From the NCBI RefSeq assembly GCF_001866075.3, contig NZ_CP063356.1, positions 2,098,164-2,162,163 on the forward strand: a stretch of DNA of 64,000 bases, given 5' to 3'. How positions within the stretch are numbered: the first letter of the stretch is position 1; each line of letters begins with the position of its first letter. This stretch comes from Anaerobacillus isosaccharinicus. Its GTDB lineage: Bacteria > Bacillota > Bacilli > Bacillales > Anaerobacillaceae. A program made the translations under genes and the position numbers. Below are positions 9,157 through 18,084 of the stretch, in pieces. The notes below the pieces were generated by a model. It did not search any database. It saw nothing but the letters and a program-made list of their open reading frames with translations, and had not been told where the DNA came from.

Positions 9157-9193
9157 ATTAAAAAAGGGGACATATATATGTTCCCTTTTTAAT
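9157..9193. terminator. bidirectional terminator between uppP and corC-like gene
   Basis: ATTAAAAAAGGGGA pairs with TTCCCTTTTTAAT around a short AT-rich loop. It lies between convergent genes. Confidence 0.8.
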
Positions 9194-9241
9194 ATATAAT
9201 ATTGCGCTTTTTGCAAGGAATTAACGATTAATAATTTACGA

Positions 9242-10531
9242 TTAAATAACTCTCTGAAAATTATCTTGATCAACATTTGTTTCTTGAATTTCAACGATTA
9301 CCTTTTGAATACGACGATTTCGAACGTCTTCTATATAAATTTGGAAGTTACCAAAAGGCATCGTTTCTCCTTTTTTAGGAAGATAGCCTAAATTTTCTGA
9401 AACCCAACCACTTAACGTATTAGAGGATGTTTCAATCTCACTGATATTTAAGGCTTCGCAGAATGTTTCAATAGGCGTTCTTCCATTTAACCGAATTTTA
9501 GTTTCACTTATATTCTCGACTAGAACTTCATTCTCATCATTCTCATCCCAAATCTCACCAACAATTTCCTCTAAAATGTCCTCAATTGAAATAATACCAG
9601 AAGTTCCGCCATATTCATCTAGGACAACAGCAAGATGAACTTTATTTTTCTGTAATTCTTTTAATAAGTTTGATATTTTAACAGATGAAATGACAAAATA
9701 AGGTTTCCTAATAATTGCTGCTAATTCAAAGCTGTCATGGTTTTGTACATACCGTTCAAAAAAGTCTCTGTGAGAGATAATCCCAACGATGTTATCAATC
9801 GTACCTTCATAGACAGGCATTCGAGAATACTTTTCTTGAATAAATATATCTTTGATTTGGTCAATCGTTGCATCGATTGATACAGCTACTACATCAGGTC
9901 TTGGTGTTAATATGTCTTTTACGACAATATCATCAAATTCAATTGCATTATGAAGTAACTCTTTTTCTTGAGAAAGAAATGTCCCTTCTTCTTCACCTAT
10001 TTCAACTAATGCTTTAACATCTTCATCAGTAACAGTTGGTTCGTCATTGTTTGATCCAATAATTTTCGAAACACCAACTCTTAATTGTACAAAGAGCCAT
10101 GTAATAGGGTAAAAGATTTTCATGACGATACCTAAAGAAGCTGATATAGTCAGTAAATATTTTTCTGCATATTGTTTCGCTAAGGATTTCGGTAAAATTT
10201 CACCAAAGATTAAAACTAAGATCGTTATTACTATTGTTGTAATAAAAAGCGTACTACCGTTGTTACCAAACATGTCAGTAGCAACCTTAGTAGCAATCGT
10301 AGCCATTGCAATATTTACAATGTTATTGCCAATTAAGATAGTAGATATGCTTTGATCGAAATTTTCTGTCATCTTTAACGAACGTTTGGCTTTCACATTG
10401 TTGCTTTCAGCTTGATTTCGTAATCTCACCTTATTTGCACTCGTAATCGCCGTTTCTGATGCGGAAAAATAACCTGATAATAGTAATAATACCCCTAATA
10501 AAAGTATCGAGTCATAGGGTATACTGTCCAA
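9242..10531 (-). CDS. hemolysin C/CorC family CNNM-CBS membrane protein (second copy)
   Basis: About 429 aa with the same order as the 7060-8298 protein: DUF21/CNNM membrane domain, CBS pair (YGGTSGIISIEDILEEIVG) and CorC_HlyC C-terminus. The two share long stretches such as ILIGNNIVNI and EILPKS. The likely start is TTG at 10531 (MDSIPYDSILLLG), 10 nt after GGAGAG. A TTG at 10549 is also open but would overlap that site. The role in divalent cation homeostasis is by family. It is convergent to uppP. Confidence 0.88.
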   Translation of the reverse strand: MDSIPYDSILLLGVLLLLSGYFSASETAITSANKVRLRNQAESNNVKAKRSLKMTENFDQSISTILIGNNIVNIAMATIATKVATDMFGNNGSTLFITTIVITILVLIFGEILPKSLAKQYAEKYLLTISASLGIVMKIFYPITWLFVQLRVGVSKIIGSNNDEPTVTDEDVKALVEIGEEEGTFLSQEKELLHNAIEFDDIVVKDILTPRPDVVAVSIDATIDQIKDIFIQEKYSRMPVYEGTIDNIVGIISHRDFFERYVQNHDSFELAAIIRKPYFVISSVKISNLLKELQKNKVHLAVVLDEYGGTSGIISIEDILEEIVGEIWDENDENEVLVENISETKIRLNGRTPIETFCEALNISEIETSSNTLSGWVSENLGYLPKKGETMPFGNFQIYIEDVRNRRIQKVIVEIQETNVDQDNFQRVI

Positions 10532-10802
10532 TGTTCCATCACTCTCCAAAAAAGTAGTTATTATAAATATACTCTATATACTTTAGTCATATCAATGATA
10601 AATACTGTAAAAAGTGCATATATTTATTATTTCAAAATAAAACTAATAAACTGCTTGCAGAATGTTAGGTATTTAACGATTATGTATAATTACGAGCATG
10701 GCTTTATTGAATGTTATGTTACAAAGCAATATTGTAGTTACCTAATTGTTAAAGCAATTTTAGTTTGATATAATTATAGCAATTAAGTTAATTGAATAAT
10801 CC

Positions 10803-10917
10803 TCTAAAGGGGAGTAGCTTTTACAATAATTGTCGTCATTTCAGAGCAGATGCTCTCGGCAGTATTGGCAACGTAAAGTTGTTAGCAAGACCTTTGCCAT
10901 TGGTAAAGGTCTTTTTG
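10803..10917 (+). promoter_or_regulatory. yybP-ykoY manganese riboswitch with terminator
   Basis: The hallmark 5' strand AAAGGGGAGTAGC (10806-10818), TCAGAGCAGATGCTCT hairpin region and the 3' strand GCAAGACCTTTGCC are all present. The 3' strand AGACCTTTGCC can instead pair with GGTAAAGGTCT (about 10902-10911) followed by TTTTT, giving the usual Mn2+-relieved transcription terminator. Riboswitches of this class normally control Mn exporters (MntP, TerC, P-type ATPases). Here the next gene is a broken kinase, so the natural target appears to be missing. Confidence 0.9.
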
Positions 10918-11012
10918 TTGCTTTTAAAAACTTAATTAACGATTGTTAAAGTTCAACATAGGTAGGGTGAAAGATCAAATTTGTTTAATCAAATTAGGAG
11001 ATAAAAAATAAG

Positions 11013-11610
11013 GTGATACAGAATGATACTTATAATAAGCTAGCTCAAAGTGGCGTATATAATACAAATGGTTCGAAGGTTGTTCTTGTAGATAAATCTG
11101 ATGACTTAGAACTGATAGGTGAAGGTAGGAGCGCATTTGCTTTTAAAATTCAATTCACTGATAAGGTGATTAAAGTATTTTTTCTCTACTCATAGACATG
11201 TAGTGGATGAAGAAGAGGAAGTATACAATGTATTATTTGGCAACCCTTACTTTCCTAGAATGTATGGATCAGGCAACAACTATTTGGTCATAGATTTTAT
11301 CAAGGGTCAAACTTTGTTTAGTTGCTTAACGAACGGAATTCCAATTAAGGATAAGCATATTAAAGAGATTGATAAAGCTCTAGAACTAGCAAAGGTAGAA
11401 GGTTTAAATCCGTTTGATATTCATTTGCGAAATATTTTAATTACGGTAGAAGGAAATGTAAAACTTATAGATGTTGCAAGGTTTAGGTAAAAGCACTCAT
11501 GTTCACAGTGGAAAGATTTAAAAAAGGTATATCATCATTTTTATAAGTCTAAGATGTTTCCTAAACAATTACCTGCTATTATCTTGGATTTTGTAGCATT
11601 CCTTTATTAG
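11013..11610 (+). pseudogene. YrzF-like serine/threonine kinase remnant
   Basis: The frame starts (GTG 11013) with LELIGEGRSAFAFKIQF, a glycine-rich loop, and stops after VIKVFF near 11181, where a T-run has six instead of five T. Removing one T continues THRHVVDEEEEVYNVLFGNPYFPRM and the catalytic-loop-like NPFDIHLRNILI. A TAA at about 11488 then interrupts before QWKDLKKVYHHFY to a final TAG at 11610. The gene resembles B. subtilis yrzF and carries two disabling changes. It follows the Mn riboswitch by about 95 bp. Confidence 0.75.
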
Positions 11611-11655
11611 AGTAAATGGTTACAGTTATTTTTATAAGCCAAGGGAGGTTTTTTA

Positions 11656-11736
11656 GTGGCAACAGAGTCTATAGCTAAACTTTATTTACTATTAGATGAA
11701 ACTGAAAGATGGGAGCAGGAACAGAGAGGTTTATGA
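11656..11736 (+). CDS. possible 26-aa ORF
   Basis: GTG at 11656 follows GGGAGG by 8 nt and opens VATESIAKLYLLLDETERW to TGA at 11736. Only the ribosome site supports it. It may be the 5' end of a lost gene. From 11740 to 12310 I see no gene, RNA or repeat. Confidence 0.25.
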   Translation: MATESIAKLYLLLDETERWEQEQRGL

Positions 11737-12310
11737 TTTTCGGGGAAAATACGCATTGTTCTAGATGAAGTTTAAAAGCAGTGCTAGCTTGTGTACTTCC
11801 AACAGAGTACTAAGAAGAGAACGGCTCTAAGTAGCTCAAATAAAAAGTTACAAAGAGAATAATTTTTCAATGAGAGAATGAATAGATAGGGTAATGCCTT
11901 GAAGCTTCTCCAGTAAGATACCCTAACCTCCAGTCGATTGGGATGCTTATGGTGAATTTTGTGAAAAACAACAGAGTCATTTGTTGCACAGTACAACGAA
12001 ACTGTACATCAAAAAAGCTCTAAACTGTTGGTCATTAAAAAAAATACACTTACACGTGGGCAATCATTTGGAAGATCTCAAAAATTATATTCTTTGAAGA
12101 GCGTAGTTTTGATTTAGTGTACCTATTTAAAACCTATTATTATCTTGACTACATCGACTTTTTTCATTGACAAAAACCCAAGTTTATCTGCTAGATAGAA
12201 CATTTCCCTTTACTTTTTTCAATTTAAGTTAGATTACTGTAGGTAAAGATTTTTCCTACAAAGCAAATAAAGGAGTTTACAGTGCGATGACTTCTTTAAA
12301 AAAATATGCA

Positions 12311-12460
12311 TTATCCAAATAATTTAAAGTATCTAAAATCAGGAACATCGATAAAAATATTAAACCAGACTAAAACAATTAAGCTTATGGCCATTAGAAT
12401 TAAAAAACCAAATCCAGCAAGTATTTCATGTTTTCCTATCCATTTTAACATATTTTTCAT
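12311..12460 (-). CDS. 49-aa single-pass membrane protein A (paralogous pair)
   Basis: The reverse strand reads MKNMLKWIGKHEILAGFGF then a hydrophobic segment (LILMAISLIVLVWFNIFI) and a short polar tail to TAA at 12311. The upstream GGTG-type site is weak. The call is supported by a clear paralogue at 16468-16608 with the same motif, LLKWLSQHEVLAGF. The plus-strand ORF across this region is an artefact. Function is unknown; one N-in/C-out transmembrane helix is likely. Confidence 0.6.
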   Translation of the reverse strand: MKNMLKWIGKHEILAGFGFLILMAISLIVLVWFNIFIDVPDFRYFKLFG

Positions 12461-12781
12461 AATAAGCACCATTTATATATTTAACAAATTTTCTCTAAGT
12501 TATTCATTTTGTTTGTTACGGTGTACAACGATACTAGTAATAGTAAAACCATCTAAGAGAGGATTGTATTTAAACTGAACGTCTTTTATATTTTACTATA
12601 TTGTGAAATAAGTAAGAGACAGATTAAAAACTTGACCAGTCTCTTAGAAGGGGAGTTAGATATCAATACATCCAAAAAGTACTGAATTAAGATAACAGCT
12701 TTTGTTAAACCAAAAATCAGTAAATTTTAGGGGGGGATATGCCAGAAAAATAGCAATTACATCTTCTGAATTAGGTGTATT

Positions 12782-12898
12782 ATGGCTTTAAAGTACTCTA
12801 GTTTCTATATCCCTTTAATATCAATACTTTTACTATTCACCTTTTTCAAAAATAGGTCCAATAATTTAGAAGAGCAGAAGCAACAAGATATGATATGA
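12782..12898 (+). CDS. possible 38-aa membrane peptide or DUF3231 remnant region
   Basis: ATG at 12782 opens MALKYSSFYIPLISILLLF, one hydrophobic helix, then a polar Glu/Gln tail to TGA at 12898. Just upstream, another frame reads ARKIAITSSELGVLWL, resembling the first residues of DUF3231 spore-associated proteins, so this region may be debris. Nothing else is seen between 12470 and 13019. Confidence 0.3.
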   Translation: MALKYSSFYIPLISILLLFTFFKNRSNNLEEQKQQDMI

Positions 12899-13019
12899 CA
12901 CTCACCGTTGCTCGTTTCTAATTTTTTAAAAATAGATTTACATCTTGATAAAACAGGATTATATTATATTTTATATATTCATATTTACAGTAATGTTATA
13001 GACACTAATAGGTGGTGAA

Positions 13020-13331
13020 GTGACTTTGAAAAAAATATGGTTATTGCTGCTACTAACAGCAATTATAAGCCCCTATTCATTTGTAGATATGGCTGAAACC
13101 ACTTATGAAATAGAGTATCTATCAGAAATCCCCACAGATGCAGCTAATAGTCATCTATCTGGTGGTAATACCTATTTCTTAAAGAGAGATTTTTCCGTCT
13201 ATCAGAGAATAGACAAGTCAGAAATAATACTACCTGTTCTATGGTTAAACTCGTTTATACCCATTATTAGGACTCATGCATTTATCCTCACCATTAAGTA
13301 CCAAGCCACTTTATATAAGTACCTCCCTTAA
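13020..13331 (+). CDS. 103-aa putative secreted protein, unknown
   Basis: GTG at 13020 follows AGGTGGTGAA. The N-terminus, MTLKKIWLLLLLTAIISPYS, looks like a Sec signal peptide, with mature sequence after about residue 25. No domain is recognised. The last 25 residues are oddly basic and hydrophobic, which could reflect a frameshift. It is followed within 25 bp by the gene interrupted by the IS3-type element. Confidence 0.5.
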   Translation: MTLKKIWLLLLLTAIISPYSFVDMAETTYEIEYLSEIPTDAANSHLSGGNTYFLKRDFSVYQRIDKSEIILPVLWLNSFIPIIRTHAFILTIKYQATLYKYLP

Positions 13332-13539
13332 AAAATAAAAAAGGAGGAACAGGTATGGAAGACAAAGGTACAAAAAAAGAGGAGAATTATTTAGTTAGAG
13401 AACGGTGTTTGTCAAGAAAGTTGTCGTATTTTACTTTCAAAAAATTATTCGAAATCCTACCGCGCTTTCGCTTGGTGGCCTCTTCATCAAAGATTACCTT
13501 TTACAAACTAATCCTTGATGAAGAGGGTAATATATTTGA

Positions 13540-14577
13540 CTATTCTAGTTGATCTTTAATCGGATTTAGTGCTACTGATTTGTGAGCAGACCAATCTCGT
13601 GTTGATCGCGACCAACGTTCTGGATGTTTGGATTTTGCTTGCTCATAGACTTCTTTTCGCTTCTCAAGAATCTCGATATATTCCCCTGTGTGGCATTGAT
13701 GTGGAGTTACAAAGTTTAGTCCACTATGCTGATGTTCATAAGCATACCAACGGACAAACTTTCCTGCCCATTCTCGTGCTGCTTCTAGAGATTTAAACCC
13801 TTGATGAGGGTATTCTGGCCGATACTTCATCGTCCGAAACATGGCTTCAGAATAAGGATTATCATTACTTACACGCGGTCTTGAATAGGATTTTGTAATT
13901 CCTAGTTTCTCTAATAGCGCCTGAAATGTTGCGGCTTTCATTGGGCTTCCGTTATCAGAATGTAAAACTAACGGTTTACCTGCAATTTTTTCACTGATAA
14001 TGGACTTTTTAATCAACTCTTCCGCATACAAGGCATCCTCATGTTCCCACACTTCCCAACCAACTGGCATTCTACTAAATATATCAATCACCATGTATAG
14101 CCTAAAATAGGCACCTTTAATAGGACCCGGAAGCCATGTAATGTCCCATGTCCACACTTCATTTGGTTTTATGGCTAAATAGCTCTCTGGCAATTTCCAT
14201 TGTGGCCTTTTACTCCTACCACGATGGTTTTGCATCGACTCCATTCGCAATACTCGATAAAAGGTAGATTCTGACGCAATATAGATCGACTGATCCGCCA
14301 ATTTAGGTACAATTTGAGAAGGTGGTAAGTTCTCAAACTCTTCTTTCTTAACTACTTCAATGATTTCCTGTCTTTCTTCAGGAGTTAGTTTATTTTTCGG
14401 CTCCGGACGTTTGGCAAGTGGACGTTGATCCTCCTTGACTCCGCCATCAGCTACCCAACGTTCATATGTTCGTACACTTATATTCAACTCTTTACAGGCT
14501 TCGGTCAATCGCGCACCATTTTGGTTGGCTTCTTGGATGAGTTCGACTGCTAATGCGCGATCTGACGGGCTAATCAT
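13540..14577 (-). CDS. IS3-family transposase OrfB (DDE integrase core)
   Basis: A 345-aa protein with an N-terminal helix-turn-helix (LNISVRTYERWVADG), HTH_21-like segment (LTPEERQEIIEVVKKEEFEN) and rve integrase core. DDE carriers are VWTWDITWLPG, LHSDNGSPMKAATF and the Glu in NDNPYSEAMFRTMKY. It overlaps orfA by 4 nt (ATGA), so it is made by coupled reinitiation rather than the usual -1 frameshift. It appears intact. Confidence 0.92.
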   Translation of the reverse strand: MISPSDRALAVELIQEANQNGARLTEACKELNISVRTYERWVADGGVKEDQRPLAKRPEPKNKLTPEERQEIIEVVKKEEFENLPPSQIVPKLADQSIYIASESTFYRVLRMESMQNHRGRSKRPQWKLPESYLAIKPNEVWTWDITWLPGPIKGAYFRLYMVIDIFSRMPVGWEVWEHEDALYAEELIKKSIISEKIAGKPLVLHSDNGSPMKAATFQALLEKLGITKSYSRPRVSNDNPYSEAMFRTMKYRPEYPHQGFKSLEAAREWAGKFVRWYAYEHQHSGLNFVTPHQCHTGEYIEILEKRKEVYEQAKSKHPERWSRSTRDWSAHKSVALNPIKDQLE

Positions 14578-15086
14578 TCTTCCTCGGGATCCCCCCAGAC
14601 CGCTTGGGCCTTTTTTCTAAGTAGTAATAACGCTGCTGCTTCGGCAAGCGCTTTCTCCTTTTTTCTTAAGTCCTGCTCTATTGTTTTTGTGCGTTTCTTT
14701 TCTTCTTTTAACTCTTGGTTCAACAACTTGGTTTGATCAGATTCACGACCATTTGCACTTAAACAAGCCGATCTCCAAGCTTCAATCTGTTCTTTATACA
14801 AGCCTTTCTTACGGCAATACTCTGCTAATTCTACTTGATTCATAGAGTAGGTTTCCATCACAACCAGAAACTTATCTTCGCTGTTCCACCTTTCAGACCC
14901 TTGTCCATCCCCTGGAGTAGCGTTACCGTTGCTTCGAGAATCTCTACGCCATTTATATAAGGTGACTTCCGTTACGCCTGTCTCCTCACTAAGTGCCTTG
15001 ACCGGTTCGTTGTTAGGTGGCATCATGCGTTTAACTATTGCCTCTTTAAATTCTTTTGAGTATGATTTTCCAGGCTGTGCTTTCAT
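14574..15086 (-). CDS. IS3-family transposase OrfA
   Basis: A 170-aa DNA-binding subunit. The HTH_8-type domain (YSKEFKEAIVKRM, EETGVTEVTLYKWRR) is followed by a second helix-turn-helix (MNQVELAEYCRKKGLYKEQ) and a C-terminal Lys/Glu coiled coil (about 125-155) typical of IS3 OrfA oligomerisation. ATG at 15086 follows GAGGAG. Confidence 0.9.
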   Translation of the reverse strand: MKAQPGKSYSKEFKEAIVKRMMPPNNEPVKALSEETGVTEVTLYKWRRDSRSNGNATPGDGQGSERWNSEDKFLVVMETYSMNQVELAEYCRKKGLYKEQIEAWRSACLSANGRESDQTKLLNQELKEEKKRTKTIEQDLRKKEKALAEAAALLLLRKKAQAVWGDPEEE

Positions 15087-15266
15087 GTCGTTATCTCCTC
15101 TGTGTTTTTTATAATTATAACACTAAAAGTTCTTTGCGACATCTATCCTAACACAGGGGGAGAATCAATTAATGGTCTAATTATTGGTTTGATACTAATG
15201 GTTGTTGTATTTTTATTTGTTCATTTTGTGCTTGGAATTCGAGCTTTCACATAATATTAGTTATTA

Positions 15267-15304
15267 TAAAAAAGGGGTAACCGACTTTGGGTTACCCCTT
15301 TTTA
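15267..15304. terminator. intrinsic terminator
   Basis: AAAAAAGGGGTAACC pairs with GGGTTACCCCTTTTT. It follows the interrupted membrane-protein gene. Confidence 0.9.
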
Positions 15305-15393
15305 CTTAACATTAGTTAATATTTTAGTGTAAAATAATTTGATAAGGTTTTAAGACACACTTCCTAATAAAAACTATAAAAAGAGGTAAATAT

Positions 15394-16479
15394 ATGAAAT
15401 ATATTGAATTTGATTTTTGGATTAATCTTTGGGTGCAGTATGGAACTTCCCTTACAATTTTAGGTTTTTTTTTGATAGTAAGAAAAGCCTTTACTAAGTA
15501 TATATACAGAATTCTTTTAAAACTATTTAGAAATTCACCCACGCAGTTTTTAACTAAACTATTTATCGCATTTGAAAAACCATTAAGGTGGTTATTTGTA
15601 TTAATTGGAGTATACCTAGCTATTTTAAACTTACCCTTTCAAGTCATGTTCGAAGAACGAATAATCCAGATATATAGAACATTATTTATAGTTCTCTTAA
15701 CAATTGGGTTTTATAATTTTTCTTCTGAATCATCCGTAATATTTGATAACATCGAAAAAAAGTTACGAATCGAGATAGACAAACTGTTAATTCCTATCTT
15801 ATCCAAGTTATTACGTTTTTTGATCATTGCAATTAGTCTAAGTGTAATAGCTCAAGAATGGAATTATGATGTAAATGGTTTTATAGCGGGACTTGGTTTA
15901 GGTGGCTTAGCTTTAGCTTTTGCAGCACAGGATTCAATAGCGAATTTCTTTGGTGGTATAATTATTATGACTGAAAAGCCTTTTAAAATCGGTGATTGGA
16001 TTAAAACCCCTACTGTTGAAGGTACGGTAGAAGAAATTACTTTTAGAAGTACAAAAATAAGGGCTTTTAGACAAGCTGTTGTAACAGTACCCAATTCAAC
16101 TTTAGCCAATCAGGCCATAATGAATTGGTCAAAGATGGGGAAGCGACAAATTTCATTTTCTCTAGGTGTTAAGACGGGTACTTCAAGAGAGAAACTAGCT
16201 AATTGTATAAAACAAATTGAAGATTTGTTAAAAAATCATTTAGAAATCCACCAGGAAACGATCTTTGTGAAGTTTGATGGTTTCGAGAGATCTAGATTAA
16301 ACATATTTCTGTACTTCTTTACGAAGACGACTAACTATGGAGAATTTCTTAAGGTAAAAGAAGACATAAATTTAAGGATACTAGAAATTCTGGAGAAAGA
16401 AGGGGTAGCGATAGCAATCCCGACAAGGAACTTATTTGTAGATAAAAAAGGTAGATTAAACAAAGATCTAACCCCATGA
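15394..16479 (+). CDS. mechanosensitive ion channel, MscS family
   Basis: A 361-aa protein with three or four N-terminal membrane segments, then the pore helix and beta domain signature GLGLGGLALAFAAQDSIANF, and GDWIKTPTVEGTVEEITF. It would gate open under membrane tension to release solutes on hypo-osmotic shock. ATG at 15394 follows AAGAGGT. Its last 12 nt overlap the convergent small membrane-protein gene at 16468-16608. Confidence 0.93.
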   Translation: MKYIEFDFWINLWVQYGTSLTILGFFLIVRKAFTKYIYRILLKLFRNSPTQFLTKLFIAFEKPLRWLFVLIGVYLAILNLPFQVMFEERIIQIYRTLFIVLLTIGFYNFSSESSVIFDNIEKKLRIEIDKLLIPILSKLLRFLIIAISLSVIAQEWNYDVNGFIAGLGLGGLALAFAAQDSIANFFGGIIIMTEKPFKIGDWIKTPTVEGTVEEITFRSTKIRAFRQAVVTVPNSTLANQAIMNWSKMGKRQISFSLGVKTGTSREKLANCIKQIEDLLKNHLEIHQETIFVKFDGFERSRLNIFLYFFTKTTNYGEFLKVKEDINLRILEILEKEGVAIAIPTRNLFVDKKGRLNKDLTP

Positions 16480-16608
16480 CCTGATGTTAATATCATGAGT
16501 TAGTAAGAAATTAAAAATATATACTAGAGTTAATGGAATTATAGCCATTAAAGCAAGAATTAAAAATCCAGCAAGTACCTCATGTTGAGATAGCCACTTT
16601 AATAACAT
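16468..16608 (-). CDS. 46-aa single-pass membrane protein B (paralogous pair)
   Basis: The reverse strand reads MLLKWLSQHEVLAGFLIL then a hydrophobic helix and the tail DINIRSWG to TAG at 16468. GGGGGAG lies upstream at a long spacing and GGTGA closer. It shares LLKWxxxHExLAGF and LMAI with the protein at 12311-12460, so both are likely real. Function is unknown. It overlaps the mscS 3' end by 12 nt, tail to tail. Confidence 0.65.
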   Translation of the reverse strand: MLLKWLSQHEVLAGFLILALMAIIPLTLVYIFNFLLTHDINIRSWG

Positions 16609-16981
16609 TTTCACCAATCTCCCCCCCTTGAGTCTTTATAACAACGAACAGTGAGAGCAAAACTAGAATGTGCCTCACTTTTTTTATTTTATCTTCTGGT
16701 GTGATATCTATACGTTTCAACTTTTCTCGAATTAAAATAACTGTTCTGAAATTTGAGTGGAAATATATTAACGATACAAAAACGCATGGTATAATTGTGT
16801 TATGTAACTAAATGTAGCGGACAATATTTCCATTTTAATTTAATTTATTCGAATTATTTTCTTAAAATAGAAAGCAAAGGCAATTAAAAGAGTTATTCGA
16901 ATTGAAAAAACAGCAGGATGGAAATGAAAATGAAGAAATCGCGGAGACTGTTGTTTAATTGCTAATTCTTTTGTTCTTCTC

Positions 16982-17018
16982 TCCCTCCTGGTTGTATATA
17001 TATTGTATTAAGGAGGGA
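16982..17018 (+). promoter_or_regulatory. hairpin masking the yunB ribosome binding site
   Basis: TCCCTCCT (16982-16989) is perfectly complementary to the strong Shine-Dalgarno AGGAGGGA (17011-17018), with a 21-nt AT-rich loop. Folding would hide the site 5 nt before the TTG start. A possible -10 TATAAT lies near 16790. Between 16610 and 16980 I see nothing else. Confidence 0.5.
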
Positions 17019-17023
17019 TAGAC

Positions 17024-17788
17024 TTGCACCTTAGAAGAAAATTCAACTACAGAAGGAGAAAAGGACCTTTACCATTTCGTCATGTCCTTCTCATCTCTTT
17101 TCTTATTTTTGTCACTCTTACTGTACAAGGTATGTGGATAGTTGATCGTGCCATTCGGCCAACACTCTTGGAAATTGCCAATCTAGAAACACAAAAAATT
17201 GCAACATCTGCTGTTAATTATGCATTGAAGACTACTATCGATGAAATTGATACTAATAAGATCATAGCTATCGAAAAAGATGAGAATGGAAAGATCATTT
17301 CACTTGGTTTTGATGCAGAAATTTATAAGCAAGTAGAGGTAAGTGCTGTTGCCAATGCTCAATACTATCTAAAGAAGATGGAAGAAGGTAAACTGCATGA
17401 AATTGGACTGTCGAAAGAGGAGTTAGATTTACTAGATGAGACTGTGGCTACTGACATTATCTATCATATACCATTAGGAATGGCAACAGGGTCGTCTCTG
17501 TTAGCGAATTTGGGACCTAAAATTCCTGTTAAATTTAGAGCAATTGGAGACGTTGATATTGATCTAAATGAAAAAATTCAACATGTAGGAATAAATAATA
17601 CTTGGATAAGGGTTTCTCTAGATCTACAAGTAGACGCAGAAGTAATAATTCCTTTTGCAACCCATACAGAAAAAGTAGTTACTACTATTCCTGTGGGTAT
17701 GGTTTTTGTACCTGGTGAAGTTCCAAACTTTTTCGCTAATGGTTCAAATAATCTATCGTCTGGGAAGTTTGTTAATGAAAATAGGTAA
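17024..17788 (+). CDS. yunB: sporulation protein YunB (copy 1)
   Basis: A 254-aa protein with a basic N-terminus (RRRKGPLPFRHVLLISFLIF), one transmembrane anchor and an extracytoplasmic domain with the family motifs IRPTLLEIANLETQKIAT, IPLGMATGSSLLANLGPKIP and TIPVGMVFVPGEVP. YunB is a sigma-E-controlled sporulation protein in Bacillus, with function poorly defined. The start is TTG at 17024 after AGGAGGGA. A second copy lies at 57130 in the conserved yun block; this one is outside that synteny and more diverged. Confidence 0.9.
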   Translation: MHLRRKFNYRRRKGPLPFRHVLLISFLIFVTLTVQGMWIVDRAIRPTLLEIANLETQKIATSAVNYALKTTIDEIDTNKIIAIEKDENGKIISLGFDAEIYKQVEVSAVANAQYYLKKMEEGKLHEIGLSKEELDLLDETVATDIIYHIPLGMATGSSLLANLGPKIPVKFRAIGDVDIDLNEKIQHVGINNTWIRVSLDLQVDAEVIIPFATHTEKVVTTIPVGMVFVPGEVPNFFANGSNNLSSGKFVNENR

Positions 17789-17931
17789 AAACAGCTTATC
17801 GTACAACGATTCGATTTGGACGATAAACTCTACTATAAAATATAAAGATAGACTTATATTTAATTATAAGATCTACAATCAACCGGAAACCCTCTGTGTT
17901 TTCCGATTTCTATCTTAATATACCTGATTTT

Positions 17932-17980
17932 AAGGCTCTATAAACTCTACCATTTACTAGAGTTTGTAGGGTCTTCTTTT
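17932..17980 (+). terminator. terminator after yunB copy 1
   Basis: AAACTCTA pairs with TAGAGTTT, with flanking complementarity, then TCTTCTTTTT. Confidence 0.65.
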
Positions 17981-18084
17981 TATATATAATATTTGTGTAA
18001 AAACTTAATTTTTTGACAAGTCAATGTAACATATCTTATAATTAACTTATACTTATGTAACGTTATTCAGAGGGGTAGAAGCTA

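Larger units (their letters stand above)
13406..15155 (-). mobile_element. IS3-family insertion sequence
   Basis: Contains orfA and orfB on the minus strand. The ends are imperfect inverted repeats: TGTTTGTCAAGAAAG and TTGTCGT at the left, and the complement of the right end TGTGTTAGGATAGATGTCGC. Each starts with TG. The end positions are approximate to 1-3 bp. Confidence 0.75.
13355..15254 (+). pseudogene. small membrane-protein gene split by an IS3-type element
   Basis: The 5' part starts with ATG at 13355 after GGAGG and encodes 17 residues, MEDKGTKKEENYLVRER, up to the IS. Beyond the IS, a frame reads GGESINGLIIGLILMVVVFL then VHFVLGIRAFT to TAA at 15254, a single transmembrane helix. 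Joined, they give a protein of about 50 aa with a charged N-terminus and C-terminal membrane anchor. The join is in frame if a 3-bp target duplication is allowed (cgg/ggg, imperfect). Confidence 0.5.

Noticed and set aside
11784-11996. 70-aa minus-strand ORF
   Set aside because: No ribosome site or recognisable motif, atypical composition, in a decayed region.
12306-12578. 90-aa plus-strand ORF
   Set aside because: Antisense to the 49-aa membrane protein that has a paralogue; no ribosome site.
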